Notes: generated by a model not told the origin, from the letters alone. A stretch of DNA of 64,000 nucleotides from Epiperipatus broadwayi (GCA_028023455.1 JAQFVV010006220.1:7419852-7483851), one strand, 5' to 3'. Counted from the first letter of the stretch, positions 1 to 13,720 are shown. Translations and numbers: made by a program.

Positions 1-1233
1 GAGATAGAGACATAAATACTTGGAATAACATACTCGTGTTGATAATTCAATATTTTTACATTAAATCACTCTCACCAAAATCATCACTGATTATCCATTT
101 TTATATATTATTGTTTTAATTTTGTTTTGTTTTTTCCAAATCTTGTTTTTGTTTTTTGTTTCATTTTTTTAAATTAAGCATTCAAAAGACTTAAGAATAA
201 TATAAATAACATAGAAAAATATATGGGTAGTAAAATGTAATTTTTTGAGAATATGCTACATCTGTTAGCAGTAGACAGATATAAAGATTAAAGTGCCATA
301 CAGACAGATTTAACATATTCTCAAATGATTTTGCAGTTACAATCAAGTTTGTTAAGAAAAGGAGAATAAAAAAATATCCCAAAATAAGTTTTATTTTCCA
401 GGGCATAGAATGCAACTCCCACTGTGTGTCCACAATCATTAAAAATTTAGAATAAATTGTAAAAATAAGTATTTGGAAAGTTAGAACTAAGAATAAATCA
501 GAGAAAATAGAAATGTTATTGTAATAAATGAAAGTAGAATGGGATAGATGCTGTAAGATATCTTGCATAGTTTAGCACAATAGAAGAATGTCAAATTCTA
601 AAAGCTAAAGGTTTCTAAAGTGAGGCTCAATCTGTTATTTCTGATACATGAATGCTTTTCAAACAACAAACCATTCAGTTATATTATATTTTAGGATTTA
701 TTTAATTAGATGTATGGGATGTAAGGAAAAAAATTAGGAAGTTATAAAATTTGGTGTTTTGAAATAATAGAACATAAGGAAATAAATATTGTTGTGGATA
801 AAATGAAAGTTATTGATTTAGTAGTGGCTGAAAACAAAAATTGTAAAATGTTTTTTTTATATTGCATTAGAAAGCATAAAATTTAAAAAATTTAACAAAG
901 AATTTAGAATGAGTAATAGCAAGTAAGGGTAACTTTATAGCAGTGATGAAGCATGACTTTTTTAGGAATAGAAGCACAGTTCTTTTTTTCATAATGTTTT
1001 TATTTTACTTGCAACAACAATTTTTACATAATAGTGCCTAATATATATACATACATATATATATAAAAACAAAACTTAAATATATTCCAAACAACGGTAA
1101 ACAATTTATAATACAATATAAATAAAAACTCAATAAAAACTCATAAAGAAATATTTTTGATTATATTCATAATCATTTTCAACTCAACTTTCAAAATGGA
1201 ATCATCTATTACCAACCGGAAACACATGTCAAT
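1..1233. other. AT-rich intergenic sequence, no gene seen
   Basis: Long A and T runs and short chance ORFs only. The last ~200 bases, up to 1233, are probably the 3' untranslated end of the Penelope-like element that follows, because they lie directly downstream of its stop codon on the minus strand. I see no RNA gene or conserved protein here. Confidence 0.5.
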
Positions 1234-2575
1234 TTAAATATCCCACAATTCATTAATCCTAACATTTGCTGACTGTCTGTTTATTATCGTATTTTTATAC
1301 CTACTAATAAAAACTGCCTCTTTAATTTTTCTTTTTTCATTATCTCTCTCTTGTCTTAAAATTTTTATTTTATTTATATCAAAATTAAACTTAAAATTAC
1401 AATTTCTATCATGATCATAAAAAACAGATTCAGTATATAACCTGACTTCATTACTATTATCATTGCATATCTGTACATTTTTCAAAACTCTTTTATATAA
1501 CAATTTATGTTCTTTAATTCTTTTCTCTATATTACATCTAGATTCCCCTATATATGATAAGTTACACCCACAAAAAATTCTATAAATTATATTACTCACA
1601 ATATTTTTTTCTAACTTATATTTTGAATTATTAATCATTCTATTTAAATTACCTGATCCATAAAAAGAAACATTATATATACCATTATGAACTTTTTTCA
1701 TAAATTTTACTTGATTATTATTATAAAAAGGCAAAGAAATCCACTTCTTACTCTTAATTTCTTCATCACCAGTATTTCTATTAATTTTCTTACTAAATTG
1801 ACAAACCACTTGATAAATTTCTTTTATATTATAACCTACACTTAATAATTCACTTACACAATTTTCAATATTTTTCTTTTTATCACATGCATATTTACAC
1901 AAAATATTATTTCTATACAAAAAAGACCTAAAACCAGCCATATTATAATTATGTGGCACGTTAGATAAATAGGAATATACTCTCTAGTTTCAATATGTTT
2001 AATAAACAATTTATAGTCAATCATATTATTGTTCCTTGAAATTATCAAATCTAAATATTTAATACTGTTGTTATATTCTTTCTACATAGTCCAGAAAAGA
2101 CCTTTTATATTATTATATTCATCAAAAATTTTATCAATCATTTCTGAAGAAGCACATATAAAAACATCACCCACATATCTCGTATATATCTTAATATTTC
2201 CCATAAATATAAATTTGTTTAAAATTTTCTCTTCATAATATGACAAAACAAAACTGCATAACTGTGCCACCATTGGTAATCCCATTGGCCAGCCTTTACT
2301 CATCTTATAAAATTTACCATTAAAGGATGCAACAATATTTTGTTCAATAAAATTTAAAGCCTTCATCAGAAAACATATTAATTGATTATCCAATTTCTTT
2401 TCCAATAAAGCTTGATGAATTATCTTAATTGAATCAAGTCTATCAATAGATCCATACATCTCAGAAACATCCAATGACACTAAAACATCATCACAGTCCA
2501 AACTTAAATCTTTAATTTTTTCAACAAAATCAAATGATGACGTTACAGAATATTTAAAACTCTCTTATCTGTAAA
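1234..2575 (-). pseudogene. Penelope-like retroelement, RT plus GIY-YIG endonuclease, decayed
   Basis: Read on the minus strand from 2575 down. The upstream part (2082-2501 and just above) has RT motif A as LDVSEMYGSI, motif B as KGWPMGLPMVAQL and a motif C region IYTRYVGDVFI, where the usual YVDD reads YVGD. After a frame change near 2050 comes IDYKLFIKHIETREYIPIYL, matching the conserved Penelope segment after motif D. A second frame change leads to 1234-1959, with a Penelope-type linker and a GIY-YIG domain (IIYRIFCGCNLSYIGES, then RIKEH) and a C-terminal tail. The order RT then GIY-YIG is diagnostic of Penelope-like elements. The RT fingers and N-terminus are missing or displaced. With at least two frameshifts and a lost catalytic aspartate this copy cannot be active. 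Confidence 0.85.
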
Positions 2576-2586
2576 TCAGAGAATAT

Positions 2587-2760
2587 ATTATCAATATATT
2601 TTTATTTTCCAAATCTTTTTAACATTCTTAAAAGTTTTAACAGTAAATTAGATCTTAGCATTGTTTGAACTTCTTATAATTAACTGAAAATGCATTACTC
2701 AAGTTCATTCTTTGCATATATAAAAATAATTCAACTGTTGGTAAAAAAAAAATTGAAAGT
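2587..2760. repeat. First copy of ~172-bp direct repeat beside the Penelope element
   Basis: This stretch recurs at 2972-3142, offset 385 bp, at roughly 90 percent identity by eye. It adjoins the 5' (high-coordinate) end of the Penelope-like element. It may be part of that element's 5' region: Penelope-like elements often occur as partial tandem copies. The minus strand has a broken reading frame here that I could not assign. Confidence 0.7.
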
Positions 2761-2798
2761 CAACAGTAATTCCATACAAAAAAATAATGAATTTGTCA

Positions 2799-2922
2799 AG
2801 CATTGTTAGCCGAGAGGTTATTGCAACTGCCTTGCAAGCAAGTAGTTGGTTGCAGACGGTTGTGGGTTCACGTCCCGGCCGATGCTATGACATATGAAAA
2901 TAATAATAATAATAATAAATTT
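2799..2922 (+). repeat. tRNA-like SINE (class II tRNA head, ATA-rich tail)
   Basis: Positions 2799-2886 look like a class II tRNA (~88 nt). A 7-bp acceptor stem pairs AGCATTG (2799-2805) with CGATGCT (2880-2886) with one G-U. The box A-like TTAGCCGAGAGG is at 2806-2817 and the box B-like GGTTCACGTCCC at ~2866-2877. An anticodon-loop-like CTTGCAA precedes an extra arm. It is followed by an (ATA)n tail, typical of retroposed tRNA-derived SINEs. The D stem is poor, so a working tRNA gene is unlikely. It lies between the two ~172-bp direct repeats. Confidence 0.65.
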
Positions 2923-2971
2923 GAATTGCTCATTCTAATCAGACTGCGATTAGTTTAAATATAGATAATAC

Positions 2972-3142
2972 ATTATCAATATATTTTTACCTTCCAAATC
3001 TTTTTGACATTCTTAAAAGTTTTAACTGTAAATTAGATCTTAGCATTGTTTGAACTTCTTATAATTAACTGAGAATGTGTTAGTCAAGTTTATTCTTTGC
3101 ATATATAAAAACAATTCAACTGCTAGTAAAAAAATTGAAAGT
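2972..3142. repeat. Second copy of ~172-bp direct repeat
   Basis: Near-identical to 2587-2760. It shares, among other stretches, the run from the poly-T/ACATTCTTAAAAGTTTTAA segment to GCATATATAAAAA. Together the two copies bracket the tRNA-like SINE. Confidence 0.7.
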
Positions 3143-3159
3143 AAATTTTTTAAATTGAA

Positions 3160-6100
3160 TTTTAATTAAAGCTTTTGAAAGTTTTAGTGAATTTTTCTAT
3201 GGAAGCACTCATTCCATTCAATATATGGATGCTTCATCCCTGCTGTATAGATTCCAAAATCAATACAGTCTTAAAAACATCAAAATGATTAGAGACTGTA
3301 ATCAGATGAGAACAAGACTGCTATTGTGTTTTTATAGAAAAGTTATCAAAAAAAAAGATAATGTTCAGAATGTGTTCAGTTGCTATAAAAATCACTGCTT
3401 CACTATTCATTTAAAAAAAAAACAACATATGATACAGTTGTTGTTGTTTTTTTACTCTTTTTATTTTTTGAGTGAATAAATGAATGAACACACAGAGTCA
3501 ATATATATATAAATAAATGTGCTTCCTTAATTTATTATTATTATTTTAATTTATTCTATAATATTAATTTATGTATATATATCAAACAAATATAAAAGTA
3601 ACTGTGTTATACATATATATGTTCATCTTGAAAAGTAGTATACATTTGCAGATTAGCAAAATAATATGCATTGTTACTGGAACCAAAACTTATCAATAAA
3701 ATGTGAGCTTATTATAAACAATGTATAATCTCTGAGAGGGATTTTGAACATAATATAACAGGTATTGTGGATCCACTATATTACCTAAAACAAATGTATT
3801 AATAATTGTAAATAATCATTTTTATTAGCTATACATTATTTAATTTTTCATCCCACTATAAATTTAATTAAATATTAGTATATTATTTAATTAATAAACA
3901 AAAAAAATTGATTCATGCTAGATTTTATTAATTAAAATATTAACCTTTAATTGGAGAAATGTCATAATTGAAGATTATAGTAATTTACTTGAATACATAT
4001 GAGACATAAAAGAACAAGGATCTAGGCTGATTGATAAAAGCTGCTTCTGCCAGAAATGCACTTTGAGCTCATTTGCTCTTCATATATATATATATATTTG
4101 CTCTCCATATATTTGTCTTTCTCCAAATATTTTTCTGTATGAAAAAGAATATTTGAATATTGTTGAAAATAATTCTAAGTGGTCTAATAGTTCTTCAAGT
4201 GTAAATGCTATTACTTATTATGATGAAGTATAAGAAATGCATGAAGAAATTTTAAAAATGGTTAAAAAAAAAAAAAGAAGAAGAATGGTATAAAGAATTG
4301 AAATAGGATAGTAGAAGAGAGAACAAATAATGAAACTAAAAGATTATGAGTTAAAAGTAAAAAATGATAAAAAGGGATAGAAAAAATTGTATGATAATAA
4401 TGAAGACACAGTTTAGAATTACAAAAAAAAAAAAACGTGCAAAGCAACAGATTATAAAAAAATATTTTGTTTGGATTACATATTTATTAAAATATCTTTA
4501 GGAATGCTATTAAAGAATGTGGCCATAACCTGAAGCTATTATTAATCCATTAGCTTAGTAATGGTAGAATTAAAAGCAATTTTTAGGAGATTTAAAAAAA
4601 AAGATACCAAGAATAAAATGGTCTACTGAAATGTAAAAGAAAACTTTTTTTTCTTCAAATGTATTAAATATAAATATAAACAAACTCAAATATTATAACT
4701 AATTCAAATTAATGGTGAGAATCATTTAAAGAAAGTTTTTAAAAAGCTGTAATGGTCACAGTGGATAATAATACAGCAAAAAAACTTTAAAATCATCAAT
4801 AAAATAATAATAACATAGAAAAATATAAATACTTTTGTGAAAATGGAAAGGGGACAGAATTTAACATTGAATTGACATATAAACCGATAAAGTTAGGCAA
4901 GTGAGGTTAAAAAGAAAATATAGAAAAATTATAAAAAAGATATGATTTAATATACTTTAGAATTAAATCAAGATGAAAAAAAAACGGAAATCATAAAAGA
5001 AAGATGAGATTCCACTTGGATTGATGGAAGCTGTGGGAAAAAGTTAATAATCAATTAGTTTTATCAAAATGCAAAAATATCTTCTTATTGACTGAGTTTC
5101 TATACTGGTAAATTATTGCAATGTGACGGAATTAAAATATAAATTAATAACAACAACAACAACAAAAACTTCAAAAATATCTGTTGTGCATTGATTATTC
5201 AACCTTCTACATATCATTAATAGTGGAAGAAATCAATCCTACCTCATATGAGAATGGTTTAGTGGGAAAATATTGAACGGTTAATTGGGAAAAGGAGATG
5301 CAGCAATTTGATATTCTAACTTATTTGAAGAACAAAAATGATTCATTAAATGCATACATAGTGAAAGACTGATCATAGTTTTTATGCTAGAATGTGATTG
5401 CAATGTGGTATAGTTGATGATGGGTGCATTAATAAAAGCCAAAAAAAAACAAAAACTTAATTATCAAATTTTCAGTGTAATGATAATGTATTTGATTTTG
5501 TGATCTCATGATACTTATGTAATTTTAATCACTTTACTTATAACATTTCTATGTATGAATGAAATAATAACTATCATTTATCACCAGTATATATATAATG
5601 TAACGTTTAATTCGGAGGAGTTGCCAGTAGATTTTCTATTTCCCATTTTGGGATTAACAAATAGTTGAATCAATTCATCTTATATATATGAACTGATTTA
5701 TTTTTTTATTATTTAGCTCTTGTAAACTTTCATCGTTAGAAACATTAATGTAAATTTTTAATCAATTTTTTTTCATCAACTAATCGTACCGAACATTTTT
5801 TTCGGAAGTATTGAAAAAAGATTTGGAAATTCTAATACTTAAAAGAATTACATAAAAGTTTTGTTTCTTCCAAAAAAAAAGAAAAGAAAATCTCAATTGC
5901 TAATAGTATAAAAGCAGCAATACTGTACAATTATTTAAAAAGTTTAACATCTTCGTAATGGCTTTGGCTTCCGGTGTTTCCGTATAGATCATCCGCCTAT
6001 ATGTGGTAACCCATATTATTATTTTAAAAAAATGACATTTGTAATTAATTATTTTACTTTTATTTGTGCAAGTATAGGAACACATTTCAAACTTGTAAAG

Positions 6101-6590
6101 CAGGTTTAAATCATCAATTGTTTATTAAGTCTCTAACCAATTTTATTACCTCCTCCCGTCTTCATTTTTTATTTTTACGATAATTTCTTTATATTTTTAT
6201 TATTATAAATTGTTGAGTTTCCAATTCCATTTTTTAAAAAAGTTAACTTTGAAATACAAACTAAAATTAACCAAATATATCTACAACTTTCCATCTCGTA
6301 ACATATATCTCAATCACACATATAAGGACATCTGAAAAAAGCTATAAATAAATAATTAGTAATGTGGCATGATTGTGTGTGAAGGAAATTTGGCACTTTT
6401 AGATTCAAAAGCAAAATTTTCAAACTAACATACTTTTAAAAATAAAAATAAAACTGCACCTATTAAACAATAGATTTATATATACTTCATTTTATTCTCT
6501 CAGTTATTATCTAATTTTAATACGAAAGGATTTAAACATGTTATAACTGTATTTTAAAAATATATCATTTCTACAATTCGAGTTAAAGGT
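3160..6590. other. AT-rich spacer with simple repeats
   Basis: No recognisable gene. It holds short TA runs (for example 4083-4096), a (CAA)n run near 5150-5165, and many A/T homopolymers. The ORFs here are short, rich in Phe, Lys and Ile, and match nothing I know. Confidence 0.5.
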
Positions 6591-6593
6591 ATT

Positions 6594-7880
6594 TTGAAAG
6601 CCAAAGGAAAAAATATAGAGGGGGGGGGGATCTGTTTATTAAATCATTATCTATCGCCAATTGCAATCTATCAAGAATGCATTTTTAAAATTGAGCTTAA
6701 CAGGTGCATCGCTCAGGTGTTCAAAGCTAATTACCAAGAAAAAAAATCTTCGAGAAACACAAGTTTTCCCAGGTATCCAGGTGCGAAAACATACTTGCGT
6801 GCTGACTGTCACTACCTATAGTATTTCTGGAGGCCTTAGCTTCAGGGCAGATATTCGTGAACAGTTATGATATTAGCTGGGTGTATTTAATAAGTCTATC
6901 CGCAAGTCTTACAATTTCCCACGCTATAGCAAACAAATCAAATAAGCCTTTAAGATATTTATTATTTAAAATCTTAATGAATCTGGAATAGTTTACATTC
7001 AGTAATTATTAAAAAAAAAAAACACACCAAAAAGTTATCTATTTTTTCTTCTCCACTATCGCCTACTCTCTCCCCACCTCTCAACTAAACGTTAAGTTGT
7101 CTTACAATTTCTTTTTCTAGGTTAAGAATTGCTAAAGCTTTTGGAAATGTTATAGAATGAATGGGTTTTTAAGAAAATAAATACCAAATGGAAAGATAGC
7201 TAATGTAGTTGTATGTATGTCTGCTCTTCAAATGTTTGGAGAGGAATTCGTATGTCAACGGTACGCGCCAGACTGTCTACAACACACCTGTGTGCGGGCG
7301 AAAAAGAATGGATACACCACTCCTCCCATTACCCACGACAAGTAAAATCAGAATAAGTTCATAAATAAATGCGGTTACTGTAATATGGATTGTGAGATCA
7401 AGAAGGTGAAAGGGGATGCTGATACCTGCTGAGAGGCGAGAGGGTTAGGCCTATAGGAATAACACCAACTACGGATATGCAGCGGAACTTATATTTTGGC
7501 ATGCGTGTAGGGCGGTCACGGTATTCAAGCTAATTAGGAGCCGGTCTGCGTCGCCAGTCAGTCTACAGCACACCTGCAAGCATAATTGTCGATTAGATTT
7601 TCCTAGTTATAAGGGAGTAGGTAGTACGTCAATCAAAAATCAAGCTTATGTTTACACACATGGCTTCGACGCCAGTCAGTCTGAAGCACACCTGCAAGTG
7701 CTGGAACTTCAGCTATGCAGTAGTTGCGCCTGGTATTGAGTATAGGAATGTTTACGTCACTATTTACACATGAGGCCTGTGCAAACCAATGTCGCCAGCT
7801 AGTCTGCCTCACACCTGGCCGTGGTTAGGCTTCCCAGAAAGGAGGGCCGTTCACACGCATCGAGGCAAATTAACATAGGC
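6594..7880. promoter_or_regulatory. GC-richer island with repeated CACCTG-containing motif
   Basis: This ~1.3-kb stretch is visibly richer in G, C and CpG than its surroundings. A ~28-bp motif with core CGCCAGTCAGTCTACAGCAC followed by ACCTGCAAG occurs four times, at 7266-7292, 7552-7580, 7670-7698 and 7793-7818, all in the same orientation. Seven CAGGTG/CACCTG E-box hexamers lie at 6701, 6714, 6778, 7285, 7571, 7689 and 7812. Such clusters can bind bHLH, Snail or ZEB factors, and CACACCT also resembles a T-box half-site. No convincing coding frame is present. Regulatory function is inferred; it could instead be a decayed repeat or a non-coding exon. Confidence 0.35.
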
Positions 7881-9252
7881 AAAAAAATCTTGTTCATAAC
7901 TCCCAATTTATCCATGAAAACATGCAGAATTGAGCCAATACCTGGTATCTAAGAGAAGTGCAAACAGGTTAATGATAATAGCTTTTAATCTTATGATTGT
8001 GAAATGTTTAAAAAACTTTTTTTTAATAATAAGCATACGTAAAACTTTACAATTCTGGAGGCGGATTTCATCTAGTCAGGGAATTAGGCAAATAGTATAA
8101 CAAGATTGAAAACTACTTTCCCACGATAAGTAACGCAGATGTTAAAAGTGGTGACATGTCTTTTTTATTTAATTTTTTTTCATACCATTAAACCTTCCCA
8201 GATTTTTAAAATGTCATTTAATCAGGACAATGTTGAACACCCTTTGCCATGTTGATACAACAAGTAAAAGTGTATATATACTATATTTTGCCCAAGGCTT
8301 AAGAAAATTATTACGTGAAACGTAAATAAAATTGCATGAACTTAACGTGGAAAGCTAAGCTCTTTTGAAACAAAAAAACATTTTAAGTTTTAAAACTTTC
8401 ATTGATCTTTAATTATATATATAAAAAAAACATTTTAAAGCTTGTATTAATTGTTTTATGGTAATGTCAATTCTGTTTTTGAATTTGTATAGATTTTGAT
8501 ATTGAAATATTAAGCGTTGATAGTCTGTTACGTATTAATTAAATAAGGCAGTTGTCTTTTCCAAATCCCCGTATAAATGCAATTAAGCAGTCATTCCGCA
8601 TTATTTAAATTAATATGGTAGAATGGATAAAGCAAAATGATACCGAAAGAATTCCTCGCCTCCAGTAATCCTTTAAAACGTAAAAAGATTGTACTTTAAA
8701 TTAAAACTATGCCAATGTTACTATCAATTTTTAAAATGACTTGTAAAAACAATAATTTAAATTATTCTAAATCTTGGGTAAAAATTAAGTATAGTAATTA
8801 ATATTTTTTTATCATAATCATAAAAAACTGAGGTAAAAGTAATAAATAATCTGAAGCATTTGAATATGATTATCTCTATAGCCATATCCTTAAAATAAAT
8901 TTTTTTGAAATATATATTATTGAAATAAAACACTGAAAAAGTCGACATATATTTGTTTTTAACAATATTTCGTTCAAGTAATATCGAAATAAAAAGATAA
9001 CTTTTTACATATATATAACCAATCAAATCAATCTTTCTGTAGCGCACTCCTTATTTGATTGTAAACGGTGCACAATGTATACATTACACTCCTACATATA
9101 TGTAATCATACACATATACAGGGCCCATCCTGAATTAAAATCTTTTATCAGATTTTAGAGACAAAATTACAGTTTTTAATTTGTGAGCACATAATAGCAA
9201 TATTTTTGTAGATATAATTTATTCGGTGAAAGCGGGCAATATATCGATATTT
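7881..9252. other. AT-rich spacer
   Basis: I see no gene, RNA or repeat family that I can name. The minus-strand ORF at 8757-9047 has the Ile, Phe and Lys bias of chance AT-rich translation. Confidence 0.45.
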
Positions 9253-9263
9253 AATTAAAATTA

Positions 9264-12200
9264 GCTGCAGAAAAGAGTTTGCTATTAATTGAAAGGATAC
9301 TTTGGGGAAAAATTCCTATTATCCATTTTATACATCATTAATAGTAGTTGCAGCTTCATTATTATATGATTATTCATCAGCCAAAGTAATGAGTTTATTG
9401 TCTTGTTATCTCTATGTTTTAAGATCAAGAAACATCTCTTTCTCAGTGGGCTGATAGTTCTTAACTGAAATATTAATTAAGGTTTTCTTAAAGGCAGGAA
9501 TAAATGTGTGTGTGTAATTTTTTTTTTAAAAAAAAAAAGATATTTGCATTCATGACAGACAAAATTAAATGATGTCCTTATTTTCAGAAGCTGTAAATTC
9601 GCCAGCCAAGACTATGATTGGAGGAGGAAGACAAAGACTGGTAAGAATCGTCTGATTGTAGTCCCAGGCTTCCATTTGATAATGATATTTTATTAAGATA
9701 CTTACAATTAATTACAGATTATTTTCAAGTGAAGAAAGATTGCATGAATTAGAAGAATTGTCTAATACTAAATGAGTCATTGTTGGACTTTATGAAGATG
9801 GGGAAAAAAGGTGAAGAAATAACTAATTTAAAAAGTGAACATGTACTTTACTATAAAGACAAAATATTAGAAGTACAAATAGGGGAGGATTTATTATAAA
9901 TGAAAAGTGGAAGAACAACATTGTAGAATGGTATATCAGACAAAATAGCAAAATTATTTATTCAAGTTAATGAAGATACCAAATGCAGACAATTCAGGTT
10001 TATACCCCAAGTACTTAATTTTTATATGGATGTAGAGAATGGTTGGTTTTAATTAGACTAAACAACATTTCAAAATTATTATGAGAGAATTTAATGCTAG
10101 AATTGGTAAATGATTGAAAGATTGGTAAATTTAATTATGTTGATCAAAATGAGAGAAAAAGAATATATGAATTCTTTCCTTGAAAAAAAAAAAAGATAAA
10201 TGGATATGGAAGCATCCAAGTGAAGATATAGCACAATTGGATTATATTTTGATTAACAGAAAATGTAACTAGAGAAAATAAACTTAAAAAAAAACAAACA
10301 GTATTAACAGTTGATATTTTTAATCTTCAGAAATTTTTCCAAAGTATTTAAATCATTGCTGGCAAATCATTTTGAAATATTAATAGATTTTAACACATAT
10401 TTCATAGTTGAGTGCAATCAATAAGAAGATAAGTGATATACTATTAAGAACTATTAGAAAGAAATAGCTGGCTCAAAAAAGCAATGATTTACAAGTAAGT
10501 TTTTTTACTGAGACAAGATAATGTATGAGAAAAAAGAAAGAATATGAAAAAAATTTTAAATGATTTTTTAAGAAGAATTGAATATCTAGAGTTTGGTAAA
10601 AAAGAAAATATAATTGTGAATTGGTAATGAAAGTTATAGTAAAGGATAAAAGTCTCAAGTATAAAACAATATCTTGGTATTGTAAGGAAAATTATTTTGG
10701 CAATAAGAAGAAAAGTTGCAATGATTACAAAAAAGTGAGATGATATCATGAAATGTATAGGAGTTTTTTAATGAATTATTTAGTAATAAACAACAAGAGC
10801 AACAACAAAAAAAGTGCATCTTCTCCAGTTAGAAAGTTGGTAAAGAAGATATTAGAAATTACAAATCTTCCAGTCTTATTAGTTCTATACAAAATCTTTA
10901 TCATGATAATTACAATTTATCTGCAATGAACATAGGATTTTGACAAACTAAAAAAACAAATTAAATTCAATAGTGGTTTTAGCACAGTGAATCATATCCA
11001 AGTACTAAAAAAAGATAAAATAAAAAAAAAGACTAATGAATATGAATTATCTTTGATTTTTGGATTTATGGAATATGAAAAGGCATTTGATTCTATAAGC
11101 ATTTTTATTGTGATTAAAGCATTGGATCATCAAGATTTAGACTGGAATATTGTGATATTCTGAAAAATATTTATCAAAATGCAACAGCAATTATTAGAAT
11201 AGTATACTAAGAAGATTAACATTAAGGATAGAGTGATGGTATTTCTCCAAAAAAATTTATAACAGTTTTATAAGAAGTATTTTGTGGATTAAAATGGGGA
11301 ACTAAGGAAGTGAAAGTAAATGGCTCTTATTTTGATCATTTAGATTTTGTGGATCATGTGCTTGTTTTTGTAAATAATGCTTCAGAGCTTCAGAAAATGT
11401 TGCAAAAGTTATAAGATGAAAGTAAGAAAGTAGGTTTAAAGATAAATGCTAAAAAGATTAAATTAATGTTCAATAGAGATAATTTTTCAGAAGAAGAAAA
11501 TAAAGATTGACAATCATGAATTAGAAGAAGTTAATGAGTACAAATATCTTGATCAGATTTTTAATAAAGATGTAAATATGAAATTAATCATAGAATTAAA
11601 TTTGGATGGAGTATTTTTGGTATAAATAAGATTATATTAAAAATATGTCTATGTGTTTGAAAAGAATATTTTTTAACAGATGCATTTTATCAATTCTTAC
11701 TTATGGATTGGAGACTTGGACACTTAACAGAAGACCAATATAGAGATTTCAGATTACTCAATTTGCAGAAATTACCACTAAACTTCACTTAAAATAGGCT
11801 ATGAATATGGAGACTTAAGTTCTCTGAAAGCACTCAGCCGTATAATTCTTTTTTAATAATACTAAGCTTCACTTTTTTGTGTAAAGAGCAATTTAAAACG
11901 TATCACTCAAAGGTGAAGTAAAAAACAAGGATTTTATTTCACTAGAGTACGAAAAGATGTATGTTAGGAGTAACAAGAAGTGAATCAAAAACAAAATATA
12001 TGAATGAGAGAACAGATGAGTATTGCTGATATCATTGGAAAAATTAAGGAATTGAAATAGGGCTGGGCTGGACATATTGCTAAAAAAATGTTTGATATAT
12101 TACTAGAAGAGATTATATTAGTAAGTCAGCTGAATTCTTAAACTGAATCCCAAAAATTGCAAAATATTTAAAAAGAGACTGTGAGATGGATAGATGAAAT

Positions 12201-12316
12201 GAGAATGTTTGCTGGTGTATTCTGGAAAAAAGAAATTAGAGATCAGGAGAAATCAGATTAAATTTGGAAAAACCTTCATCCCATAATTGATTAATAATAG
12301 TTGAAAAATAATGATG
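9264..12316 (+). mobile_element. Old full-length RTE-clade LINE copy, many disruptions
   Basis: Collinear with the intact element at 13734-17025 over its whole length, but on the plus strand. The 5' end (GCTGCAGAAAAGAGTTTGC at 9264) matches the intact 5' end, and the start region CATGACAGACAAAAT is found near 9551. Endonuclease, RT and C-terminal segments follow in order, for example 11045-11400 for RT motifs A to C. It ends near 12316 with the tail CTTCATCCCATAATTGATTA. Stops and indels occur throughout and the active-site motif reads FVDHV in place of FADDV. It is flanked by an 11-bp duplication with one mismatch: AATTAAAATTA at 9253-9263 and AATTAAAATAA at 12317-12327. It is much older than the intact copy. 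Confidence 0.85.
11761..11945 (-). repeat. SINE-like insertion inside the old RTE copy
   Basis: The RTE sequence breaks at AGATTACTCA (ends 11760) and resumes near AGAGTACGAAAAGATG (11944), where the intact element runs straight through. On its minus strand the insert has GGCTGAGTGCTTT, then GAG, then ATATTCATAGC. The same order of blocks is found next to the tRNA-like head at 49033-49158, so the two inserts probably belong to one SINE family. Confidence 0.5.
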
Positions 12317-12327
12317 AATTAAAATAA

Positions 12328-13720
12328 ATAGAACTATTTTATGAAAAGTCCAATATAAACAGAAATTTGAAAAATTAAAAAGGAAAAATGTTAACCAATA
12401 CAAGAAGAAACATTAATTCACAAAAGTTGTGGTTAAATAAATGCAATTTTCTTCCTTGTTTTATTATAATTACTATATCCTATGCAATTGCCAAACAAAA
12501 TTTATAAATTTTCCTATCTTTTTTAATTTTATAATTCACTATATGTACCATAAAGTTGTATTTATTTATTTCAAGGATATTAACAACTATATTGGCATAG
12601 TAAAATACCAGTTTTCATAATCAGATGCACTCCTAGAGACTATTGTAGAATTGCAGAATTCTGATCTGTTTCAATCTTATAAGAAATTTTGTGAAAAGTA
12701 ATCCGAATATTGTTTTATTAATTGGTCCTGCATAATAGTATTCTTATTTCAAAAACAAATGAATACAAAGTGGCTGATCAATGTTCATTGATTGGATTTA
12801 CCTAATTAGGTTCTAAAAAAAGATATTTACAAGTATTAAAAATTATAAATTTTTAAAAATTTGCAGTAAATACTGTTTCCCCCAAAATGAGACTGGGATG
12901 TTTTATTTTTTTATGCACAGAAAGTCTACATTTATTTAAGTATAAAAATGTACATTTATTCAAGTACTTTTTTTTACAGAAAGCTGGGAGCCCTCCACAA
13001 TTCCCCTCTTTATTTTTATAATTTGGGAATCAAAATGTTCCATTTAAATTTATCATTAAATCAAGTGTTAATATAAGACAGGAATGGTAACAAAAATGAT
13101 TACAGTTAAGAATGATTTGTCCACACAAAAGCAATGAAAAAATGCAGGTACAAAAATTCAGAAATTTTTTTTTATTTCACAAATGCATATTATATCCACC
13201 ATACAACACATGGTGTATTGGCTTATGATGGTTCATATATGACACAACCATGTCCATCTGTTATCAAGTATACACATTGTAAGCACTTTCCAAATTACTC
13301 ATATTAGCCCTGCTTGGATATTCATTTTAAAAACTTTTTCTTAAAGAAAGATTGATGATTTAACTTAAAATAAACATTGATTATTAAAAAATCACTTCCT
13401 TATTTAAAGTCTTTTAGAAAGAAAAATTGATTAAGAAATCAAACTGATATATCTTTTATCTTGAATATTTAAAAGCTACCATGATCAAATTTTACAACTA
13501 AATCAAGCCATTCTAAATTTAAGTATTAAATATAAATAAAATAAGTATCTAAAAATATATAAATAAAATTGTAAACTTTTGGATATACTGGCCTGTGTTA
13601 GAAAAAAATTTAAAAGTTTATTAAATTGTTCATAAAATCAATAAATTGATTATCTTAAATGCAATGGTCAACAGGAAAATACATAAGTACTATATAATTT
13701 ATATTACCATTTATTTAAAG
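12328..13720. other. AT-rich spacer
   Basis: No gene or known repeat recognised between the two RTE copies. The sequence is low-complexity, with poly-T and poly-A runs. Confidence 0.45.
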
